Source: Chrysoperla carnea
Taxonomy: Eukaryota; Arthropoda; Insecta; Neuroptera; Chrysopidae
Direction: 5' to 3'
DNA: 64,000 nucleotides
NCBI RefSeq assembly: GCF_905475395.1
Contig: NC_058339.1
Span: 73,126,520 to 73,190,519 of the forward strand
The position numbers were made by a program, and so were the translations under genes. Below are positions 11,765 to 23,700 of the stretch, piece by piece. The number at the start of each line of letters is the position of its first letter. The first letter of the stretch is position 1. Under the pieces are notes generated by a model, which searched no databases, was not told where the DNA came from, and was given only the letters and a program-made list of their open reading frames with translations.

Positions 11765-14700
11765 TTATAAAATTTCAAATTTCTCAATTTGATCATTGTC
11801 GTGATCATCAACAATATGATGATTGTTGTTAGTATGTGAGTTGGTAGCACCACTGTTTGTAATAAATGTAAAATGTTGATTCACTTCGTTGTATAAACTA
11901 TGCTCGTTTAATATTAAATTATTATTATTAGTGATGATATCTGAATCGTTATGATTTGTTTGAATATTAAAATGTTGATCGTTTGTTTTATGTTGTGCCA
12001 ATTCTTCACCAATTATCTAGAAAGAAATGTTATAACAGAGTTAATTGTTTAAATAACCTATTTATAAGCTATTCGAGAGTTTACATTAACAATATATATG
12101 AGAGGCTGATATAGGCACCTGGTTCTTAATCGATTAATTTAAAAAAAACTTGCTAAAAAACGTTAAATTAATTTATCGAAGGACCTCGGACACAATACAT
12201 TGATTTTTGGTTTCGGTTAAAATTTTTTGAAAACTATGGATTAACGTAGTTTTCATTATGCTGATCAAAAGTTCTTATAAATTCAACCCTCAAAAACCCT
12301 TACTTTCTGAGCTACGGCCCTTCAAAGATTATGCCTACATGATATATTGATTTTTGGTTTCATTAAAATTTTTTGTAAAACTATGGATTAAGGTAGATTT
12401 GTTCATGCTAATCAAAAGTTCTTATGGGCTCAAACCTCAAAAACCTATCTACATGAAGGGTTTTTGAGGGTTGAGTTCATAAGATATTTTGATCAGCATG
12501 AATTCAAATTCAAAAATTCCTTAATCCATAGTTTTCAAAAAATTTTAATCGAAACCAAAACTCTACATTGTGCCCGAGCTTCTTTAAGAAACTCCTTCGA
12601 TATCAAATTTTTGTTTCAATACGTGTCCTAGATGAAATGTACAGTGGAATAAGGTTCGGGGCATAGTGGTCCAAAATATATCTACTTTTTTATGATCTAC
12701 AGAAAAAATAATTTTATATTAAATTATATTGCATGATCCGAGCGATCTTCAGAAATGATTTTTTTCCAGGTCTTATTATTAACAAGAGAAAATAAACAAT
12801 TGACTGAGTTAATTATTTAAATATTATGTATATACAGTGTTGATTACGCATTCGTTTGTTTTTTTACGTCATGTAAGTAAAGAAAAATAAACAAACGCAT
12901 ACATTATATATGTAACGTAAAAATTTAAAATATAAGCAATAGGTGGTACCTGAATATACATACTATACAGAATGTTCGATTTACATCTAGGCATATAAAT
13001 ATCACGAGTATGACAGAATATATGCATTAAGCAATGCATCTAAGTGAGAGGTATTAAATACATATGTTGAAGAATCGATATGCGTTGAGATAGTCGTAAG
13101 ACGCTTGGAGAGTGGGAGTTTCTTAGTTGAATAGATGAACTACAACAGATAAGCCACGATACAAGTCACTTTTGCAATTTCATATAACACCTATTATACT
13201 TCTTACTTAGTTGCATTGCTTAACGCATGTACTCTGTCCGCCCGCATGTCACGACAGGCGGGCGGACAGCCAACTGAAAATGGTCTAATTAGGTGATTTT
13301 TTGAACACCAATACCAAAATTTTGTTCGTAGCATCAATATTTTTAAGCGTTACAAACTTGGGACTAAACTCAGCATACCTATATATATTTTATATATTCA
13401 TGGTACAAAAACAAATATTTACCTGATAAGAATCAAATTGATTATTATAATGACGTAACTGATTTTCTGTAGTTAATAAATGATGTTCATTGTTAAAAAA
13501 GTTATAATTATTGGAATGATGATTATTGTTTGATAATGATGAACGTTGATGGCTAGTGTCTGTAGAATTGACAACTATATGATCGTCAACAGGAACAGAT
13601 AAATCAATTGAATCAAATGTACTATTTGTAATATCATCTTTTAATGACGTCACCACAGATATATTTCTTGTGTCTAGATCTTGATCATCTTTTATAACTG
13701 TTTCAGTTATACTTGAATTATATGGTGATGATGTTGATGTATCTGCATGAAAACTCATATCTATATCAATAATAAAAGTTAATTAATAAATTAAAGTCCA
13801 GCCTAAGAGCGAGACCTTTAGGTCCAATATCATATTTTAAAACAAATGACATAAAAAAAGCCTTCCAATTAAGTTATATCAAGGCGATTGACATTTTTAT
13901 GAGTTTAAATAATTTATACCCAAGGTCTTCTTTACGTTATTGGGGGTCCTGGTTACTATTACCTTATGAGTCTCCCATTAATCTTTATACTACGGGAATC
14001 TTTTTAGCCAGCCGAGACAATTTTCAGTCCACGGGGGCCTTTTTTGCTACAATTTGGAGGCTCTAAGGAATTTGAGACTCTGGCACTTGCCAATAGTGCC
14101 CATTAAGAACGGGGGGCCTTATCATATCTGACAATTATGTGCGTACAAGTTCGATATCTATTATATAAATGATTCGAGAGGACAATTATCTGGTTATTTA
14201 CCGTTATATATAGTTATTTGGTTAATTAACCGTTAAAATAAATTTCTGAATGCTAATCAAACATTTTTATAACTGAGAGTAATTTTTTTTAAATGAAACT
14301 TTTTAATATCTTACAAGTGCTTATTGAAATTATTTATTCAATTAATTTTTGAATAAATATTTCAAGGAAGGGCTTAAAGGGTTCAATAGAGAGAACCAGG
14401 GGCTATTTAACACATTTTAAATATGTTTAGATATAAAAAGGAAAGAAAACCATCATGGCTCCCTTGCTATAAAATAACCGCGGAAGTATTTTTTGAGTGG
14501 AATCTTCAATCCGCGGTGAGCTTTTATTATGATCCCACCACCTTCGGATCTTTTTCTACATGCAAACCAAATAGGATAGGATGGAGGAGAAGCAGCCCAT
14601 ATGAGCTAATGTAAAATCGTAGTATACGAGTTTCAGCGCCTCTACCGAGTAAGGCTTTTAAACTTAATAGATATTAGTCGCCCCCGCAAAGTAGTCAAAT

Positions 14701-17700
14701 TTAATAGTCATACCCAAGGCTGACAAACTTAATAGTTGATCGCCACAGACTCCAGATGTCACTTAAAATTATATTGCTGCTTCTTCTCTACCTTATACTC
14801 TTTGATGCAAACTTGAAGACCATTGGCGGTAGATTAAGAATTTGGGAGCCCTTAAAATGGCGGGGATCTGACCACTTACATGAATACTTACATCCAGAGC
14901 TATTTGGTAATGATATGGACATATTATCACAGGATTCCTTTAAAAATTCCATATTGTTATCATCATTATCATTAATATTGATATTACTATTATTAGTATT
15001 GTTTAAATGATTATCCACAGCATTATTGATGGAATCTTGAATTAATTGTTCTAGAAGTAAAATTCAGTAATTTACTTTTTGTCAACCCAAGAGAGCAAGG
15101 CCGGATTAACCATGTTGCAATGCAATTCTCCGAGTCATTTTTCATCCTTTTGAAGATTATTAGCTCTTTTGAAGTTGATGAAGGGCTGTGATTAAAATGA
15201 AACGCGGGTTGAGAGTCGTTACGTAATGTAACGCATCCATATTATTAGTTCCGCTACTCGATACTAGATGGTTATGTTCAGTAAGTATCAAGTATTTCAT
15301 CAACCGCCGACAGCATGAGGATCGAAATTCCAATTCAACTTTCTCTGTATTTCATTTAATCATTTTAAATTTCTTTTGTGCATGCGTGGAGCGCGTATCC
15401 GTGGCTGAGTCCCTAGGCATTTGCCTACTCTGTCTAATGGTTAATCCGAATCTATAAGAGATTCTTGAAAACCTTTGTGTAAAACATCTCTCTCTTCGAG
15501 TTATGAATCGCACGAAGAATGTATTCGACACAAAAGTTTCCGAGTGTAAAACAAAATATATTTACTGTTGTCAGGACCAGGCGATTCAACAGACATACTC
15601 ATTGTACCATCTGGTTCAAATTTTTGTACCACGGTTGCAACAACTGGTATTTTTATTTGTACAGTGGTTGTTGAATTCGAATTTTTAGCTAAAATAGTAA
15701 TAATCTTAATTAAAAATAAAAATTTATACAGGATGGTCCAAGTTATGACAGTAAGGAAAGCGTCCTTTTCAGGATGTTGAAATTTTGGAAAAATTTGATG
15801 TATTTGGATGTATTTGTGAAAATATATTCTCCCATGGCTAAACGCCTGCTTGGAAAAAATTGGAAATCGGAAGTAAAAAGGATCACAAATTACTGACTAT
15901 TTATTACATAATCCTCTAACACTTTCCTGGTGGTTAGCTCGGAACTAATAATTTTTGCAACTTTTTAAAAGAAATTTTAAAAAATTGCAAACAATTGAAT
16001 TTCTTGGCTTTTGTTAAAATTATCCTGGTGGAAACAAAATTGAAAGAGAGAATAAGTCTTAATCAGTCTAAGAAGCTCTGAATAAAACTGAAATTCTCAA
16101 CGTTTTTGGACTGCCTAACTCAGACTTAATAAGTCTGGGTAACTCTGAAGTTCCTAAGATTTTTTCATAGTTTCTAAGACTTATTTCTTTCTTCAATTTT
16201 TTTTTTTCACTAGAATAAACAAAATTAAAAATTACTTTTTAAACGAACACCCAAAATCAGAATTCGTTTGTTTACGTTATACCTTTGTGATTGGATCACC
16301 ATATTTCAACTTTCTTCTTCAAATAGATTCGGAGTAAACAGGTTGTGATAATCGGACAGACAGACAAACAGATAGAAGAATGATCCTATAAGGTTTTGGG
16401 TTTCTTTTTCCGTTTGACCTTAAAAACATTAGAATAATAAGAGATCTTACATGAATCATAACGATCAGTTAAATGTATGCCCGTTCCACTTCCATTCCCA
16501 TTATCAGAAATTGTAATTTTACCGTGAGCTTTTAAATCTTCTGCTGTGGCAGGTACCAACATATGTTTGCCATGAGGTGCGGACAGAACACGTACAAGTA
16601 CAGGTATTCCACCAATTGGTCTTAACAATGCAAATGGTGCGGATGATGGTAAACTGCTTGTACCATTTGCTTGTTGAGCTTGTAATGCTTGACGCATTGC
16701 TTCTGTGTTGATAGCATCCACAAGCACACCATTTGTATAACGAACTTTCGTTGATGATTGTGTTGGAACTGATTGAATCGAGCCCCCTATATCCGGTATG
16801 TGGATTCTACGCATTTTACTGGAATCAAAAAGATGTAATATGATTAATTTGTTGATACCTCAGTATAAATTGCGCGAGAGATATCCTGGTAGAGAATAGT
16901 ACAGCTAATGGATACTCTCATACCGCATCGATTTTCAGATCAGATCAAAGTTTATATTAAGCATTTATGTTAATAAATGATAACGGGAATCGATAGAGTG
17001 AAGAATTCTAAGCAAAAAGTGTCATTGAAACATATTTCGAAAATTTAATACTTTCCGAGTTAATCTTAATAATAAATTTACAAAAAAAAGTCTAGAGGGC
17101 CAAAATTTAGCTCGTTTTCACAAAATATTTTACTTTCTGGACTTTTTTTTGTAATTTTACATTTGAAATTTTTTGTCTTTTGAAGTGAAATTTTCTTTAG
17201 ACACGTTGAGCACTTTTTGGATAAACAAAAATCATGGAACTCGCGTCATCGTAACGCTCCATACATACCACAATGAAAACAACGGTTCTCGCCCTATCAC
17301 TGAAGTTAAGCAGGGCGAATTTCAATCGCCAATAACTAAAAAGCAAAATATTTTGCGGAAAACGAGCTAAATTTTTGCCCTCTAGACTTTTTTTTGTAAC
17401 ATTATTATTAAGATTAACCCGGAAAGTATTAAATTTTGGAAACATGCTTCAATGACATTTCTTGCTTAGAATTCATCCCTTTATCGGTAGCTTCCAACTT
17501 TGTTTCTTACGCTATTTTCTACTAACTGTCCAAGTTTTCAGGTCAATCGGGCCAGGATGCCAAGATATCTCTCACAATGGACTTTTCGAGAACGCAATAA
17601 CTTAATAGTAAACTTACTCTTGTCCTAGATGATCATTAGCACTAGAATTTCCAACTCCATTAAGAAGTGGTGTGCCCCCACTACCATTCATTAACAATGT

Positions 17701-20700
17701 ATTACCAGTGGCCTTTGATTGTTGTAATATTAAATCACTAGTATTTATAATATTTCCTGATGCTGGTAATCCTGACAAAGATGTTGCTGATGTAGATGCT
17801 GTCGTTGCAGTTTGTTGTTGATTTTTGATGCCATGTTTATATTCTTCATGATTACGTAATGCCATACGTTTTGGAAATTCTTTGTTACATAATCGACACA
17901 TGTATTTTGGTTTATCATTACGTTGATGTGCCTTTTTTATTTAAAAATAAACATACTTATAAATTTCTTAACTAACGCCTATCTATTGTTAACTAACGAA
18001 GGTGGCTATAGCATTTACTTAAATTGGTATTAAATAAATAAGGAAGAGCAACAGTTAAAATTTTCCATTTTCGTCCCAACGCCACCTATTTAACTTTCGT
18101 TGAGTTTTTTATTTTCATAGGTACCCGATTGTTTTGGGTGCATCGTGTTCAGGAAATTCCCCTGATCATTTTGGTACCCTTTTTTACGTCCAAGATTAGA
18201 AAAATGTTTTTAAAAGGAAAAAAGTTTTGTTTATTTTGTGTATAATTTTACATTAAAAAGTATTTTATAAAAATTTAGCTACTTAAAAACTTAAGCATTT
18301 TCAAAAAAAAAAAATATTTTTTTGGCAAAACAGTTGAAACAAACAGGGAAAAAAGGCCAAAATTTTAAAAAAAATAACCGAGATACAGCCCAGCGTTAAA
18401 AAAAATTTAATCTACTTTCTTTGTCTGTTTGTTTCAACTGTTTTGGCATCAAAACTTTTAAAAGCATTTTACGATGGGACATTTGATTATCTACAAAAAT
18501 TTTTTATAAAATTTATCGAAATTTGGTTTTGTAAATTTACGAGATACATATATGTATTTAAAAAATCAAAAGGAGTGCTATTAAGCAAGTGCTATCTTCA
18601 ATTTCAACCGTCAAATTTAATAACACTCCGCCGTTTGTTTTTTCTTTAATAACCCATAAAGATTCCTGCAGTAAAATTTGTGATCGTCTTAGTTCCTTAT
18701 TGCCCAATTTTTAAAACATAATAGCCTAATAGGCTTTTGTCTACTAAGAATAAATCGGATGGATAAGAGTTTCTAGTGATTAATCATGATATGTAGATGA
18801 CAAAAAAGATTATTTTTTGAAAATAAATCACGTGGCAGCAAACATCAATTAGAAAGTGTTACGTAACGCCATGCCAAATTCTATTAATGCTGTGATACAC
18901 AAAAATTATGGTTTACTTACAACTGCTTACAATTTTCATACTCAAAAATGATTCCTTGGCAAGTCGTGATGTCATTCAAGACACCATGACATTCTACACT
19001 GTTTTCGAAGTAAATTTGAATTGGTTTTTGAAAATGCAAATATTGTTTTTTTTAAATAATACTTTTTTGGTGTAAATCAGGTATTTTTGTAACGTTTAAC
19101 TCAATTTTTCAAACTTAGGACAAAAGCCTATTGCGTGTAAATGATTAGGAAAAACAAGGAATATTTAAATAATGAAAAGGATAAAGGATAAAATGATAAT
19201 ATACCTTTAATTTATGACACATTAAATTAGACATTTGATTAAATCCTTTCTGGCATACATCGCATTTATATGGACGCTCGTTTGTATGCGTAAAGATATG
19301 ATTTCTTAAATTACCTTAAATAATATAAAAAAAGGATAATGGATAACAGTACCAGGATATAAAATCAAAATGGATTAAGGATTAATGAAAATGGATTCAG
19401 GACTTACCTTTTTGATGGAAGGCTTTGTGACATAAGTGACATTGATGTGGTTTTAAACCAGAATGTGTTTTACGATGCGAAATTAATGTTGAGACACGAT
19501 TAAATGTTTTACGACATAATTCACAAACGTAGGGACGATCTGCTGAATGTATGGCACGATGTTGTGATAACGTTGACATTTGACGAAATGCTATCGATTG
19601 ATTAGACCTTAGTTAATGTAATTTGGGCTTTGAAAATCATATTAAACCCGACTTATCAAAATCGCTCTGTTTAGTTCTATCGTTTAATCTATTCGAGGGC
19701 TTCTACAGGTATTGCTTGAAGTCAAACATCCTGAAAGTTTAGGCTTATCAGTGAAACATTTGTAGCAATAAATTTTTTTTTACATAGTTCCAAGTGGTTT
19801 ATATCCTCAATAGCCTTATGATCGAAGGATACAGGGTACTTTTTAAGCTGAAGTCAAAGAAAAATTTTTGGATGTATAGACCCACATCTTACGCAGACAT
19901 TAAACTTGTAGTAGACTTTCAGGTTCAATGAAAAGCTCTATTTCATAACTGGTAATCGATAGATGAATACTTTAAATTAGAAAGTTGTTGTTCATTAAAA
20001 TAGTTTAGGCAAAAATGGATTGAAATGATTTATTTCGAATAATTGTTTCTGCGGAATCTAGACACACTTCGACAAAAATTTCCAATAAATCCAATTAAAG
20101 TGGTATGTTTTTTCTAAGACCGATTTTGTTAAAATTGAATGAACAAACACGCTAAAAGCTAGATCTTTGTTATCAATTACTGTATAAACTATTCGGTTTA
20201 CAAAAATATTTTTCAAACAAAAAAATGTTTCGTGTATTTATTTTCGATTAAAATTATTTTTCGAGTTTCACGTATATGTCAAATTTAAAAAGGATGCTCG
20301 GTATATATCTCATCCATAAATAGCTCTTCCAACTTTTAAATTAACGCCGGTACTGTAATTTAACTTAATCCCACAAAGTTTTTTCAATACCAATAAATCA
20401 TTCCTCTGTAATTCCCTTCTTTTTTTGTTCTATTTTGACTAACCCATTCTAATGTAAACGTACTTTTTGGTAAAGAGAATTAAGAAGGCAAATTTTTGGA
20501 GAAATGCTTATTCGAGTTTAGTTGCATATAAAAAGGATGCAGTTAAGCAATCGGAGTTGTATAGGGAATTCAGGAGCTGTCGTAAGTCGGGGTTAATATA
20601 AACATAGGAATCATCGATTGGAAAATCTTTACCTTTTCCACATGTATTACATTGAAACTTCCTTTCATCGGTATGCGTTGGTAAATGACGCATTAAAGTA

Positions 20701-23700
20701 TATTGATGTCCAAATTCTTTATTACCTAATTTGGAGAAAATTTAATAAATATTTAAATATAAAATTCGTCCTTTAGAGCCAAATGACTCAAGGAGACAAC
20801 AATCGAGCATTCAAACCCAAATTCGTTTAGAGATTTAAAAATCTCCCTGTTGTTTATGATAGCTAACGAGTTCAAGCTTACATAACAGATATGTAAACTT
20901 GCTCCTCAACCTATCAACCAATAAAACATTTCAAGATAAACAGATGAAAAAGAGACAGACTGAAATTTTGTTAATTATAAAGCAAATCTTAAAATTAACG
21001 CAAAATTGAATTTCTTGCCAATTGTAGGGTAAAATGTTAAATATGACAAAATAAAGACAGCATAAGAGAGACGGCTGGGCCGGTTTTTTGTTTTTAAATC
21101 CGAGGACTGCATGAAAAACCTCCGCATTTATACTGTTGAGCAAGATTTTGATAGGAATGAGGAATTAGCTGATTGAAATAGGTTAACTTCTTCAAATATG
21201 AAAACATCATAGGACGTCTTAGGCTTATGTTGACAAGCAGGCAACCTGTCTCCCTCATACCTTAAGGGAACAATTTGAGAGCTGTATCAACGAAATTGAG
21301 CGGCAGTAATATAAAATGGCAAAAATGTTTTGGGATTGAACATTGAGTTTTTATTTTAAGAATTTTTGACGGAGTAGGCTAGACCCCCAGGAACCTTCAG
21401 CCACTTAGTCATAGGAGGCATATATCGCCAAAAAATTTTTTGCAATGGTTGATTTTGGTTTAAAATTGTCATATAGTAGGTATTTATGGTCGCTGAATAC
21501 TAATCCGATGTCAGATTACACGAATTTTGGTGTCTGATTATAAATCCGATGTTAAATAACACGAATTCTGCGCCGTCTTCCGAAAATTGTGTCATTTTGG
21601 CCAAGAATTTCCCTTTTTTGGCTCAAAACACACACAGTGTCCAGAAAAAACTATTTAATTTTTAGTTACTAGCTCGAAAATGGCACAATTTTCGTAAGAA
21701 GTGACAGAATCCGTGTAATCCAATATCAGATTCGTATTACTATATGCCCCCCCCCCTCCCATTGAGACCCTAAGTCCTCTATGACTAGGTTAAGGTGGCT
21801 GACTGTTCCTCGGGATCTTATAAGCGCGTTACAAAATGTTTCATTAAAATCGGTGCTGCTTCCCAACTTTTCTATGTATCACGGCTTATTAAGTGTACTG
21901 TTAATTAAAAATCTACTTTTATTATTATCTTTAAAGAATTTTTACTATAAATAGTGTAAGTTTTTATATTTAAATTGTGGTTCGCTCAAAGTTTTTGAAA
22001 TGACGAAAGCTTACTAGCTTTTGATCAGTAAATTAAAAGTCTCCACACAAAAAATATGAGTTTGAATGGTCAAATTCAGACATAAGTATCACTTTAATCC
22101 GTTATAGATGTTTTATGATGTACTGATTATTTTACAGGGGCTTGAACTAATAGACCACCTACTAAGTTTAAAAACCCATGTGTACACAATAACACTCTTT
22201 ACATGCACACCCCCTGGTAAGTAAATAAATAGAATATATAATAAATAAATACATACAAACACCACATTCCCATACTTTAACATGTTTGCCATCACGATTA
22301 ACATATTTAACATAATGTAAACGATTTTTAAAGCTATCCGATAATGTTGTACTACCATTTTGTTGATTTGTTAAATCATTCAAACATTGTTGAGTTGATT
22401 GTGAGATCAATTGATTCAAATCATGTTCATTGTGATGACGATGACCATCTAGATCCACTCCCATCATTAAATCAGATGTATTGATTTCTATTTTCTGTTC
22501 AATTTGATCTAAATCGGTACTCGATAAATTACTTGTACTTGAGTACATTTCATCCAACTGCATATCATCCAATATTAAATTTTCATTGCTTTGTGGTGAA
22601 CTATGATGTTTTGATGCTTTCATTAAATTCACGGAGTTCATTAGGTATTCCGTTGCTAGTTCTTGCTGTTATTTAAAAGGGAAAAAATGGTAAGTTTTTT
22701 TTGAATGGATAGAATGGATTGGGTGCGCCAACTTTTATGTCGGTCTGTAAACATTGAATAATTAAAAAAAAAAAAAAAAACAATTTCTGATTGCTTATTA
22801 ACTGCGCCAGAGAGTGTAAAATTGGCCTGGCCGGTCATCAAAATTCGCTTAAAAAATCAGGGTCCGTGTCAACCAATTAGCGACTGTTTGGTGACGATGC
22901 GATACTTTTGGGTTCAAGCCCAAAGGAGATGATGCCTGTTGGCCACGATATTTTCTACGATATGCACGTTGAGTTAACAGAACTGAACGCTGTACAGCGT
23001 CACTATTTCGGTACATTTTTTCGGTGTAAAACGATTCATCGTTAAAATTGTAATGCATTGACGTTTCAAAAACATATCTAATCAACTCAATCAGTTAACA
23101 AATGAAAATTTATTCAATGTTTATATACCGACATAAAAAATGGCGCACCTTGTACACACAAAAAAAAGTTGAAGGAGGGCATATCTTTTTAGCATCTCAA
23201 CCTTTAGATTTGATCTGATGAGTGTTATTTTCCTGCCTTTTGTTGTTGGGAGTCAAGTTAAGACAATTTTTTAAACGCACATGTTGGAAAATTTTTTGTA
23301 TAGATGTTTGATACAGTGAGCACAATTTCCTAGAGAAAATATATTTTTTCAAGCCTTCTTCCGTACTAAAATCGATGATAATTAAATTATAAAAAAAATA
23401 TAATTTTCATGATTGAGACGAATCAAACTACAGTTTTGACTTCACATTTTATCCCTTTAAGACAAATGGTGAATTAAGGAAACAGACGTACAAATACCCA
23501 AAAAATACTGCGTAAGACGATAGGTCATTGTTAAAATATCTAGAAATTATTATCAGAACAGCGTCTAAAATTTTGCTTGTTAACTGTGCATAAACGATGA
23601 GAAAATGAGATCTTCACGCAAAAATTGTTAAAAAATGTTTTGAACTGATTTTAAAAACTTCGCAATTCAACTCCATGAAGATTGTTCACTTAAAGCTTTC

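Noticed and set aside
14756-15010. 84-codon plus-strand frame with a hydrophobic start resembling a signal peptide
   Set aside because: It lies opposite exon 11 of the zinc-finger gene, whose Asn-rich codons give Leu/Ile on the other strand. The minus reading fits the frame chain.
20931-21143. 70-codon minus-strand hydrophobic frame
   Set aside because: Inside a zinc-finger gene intron, no family similarity, composition typical of AT-rich noise.
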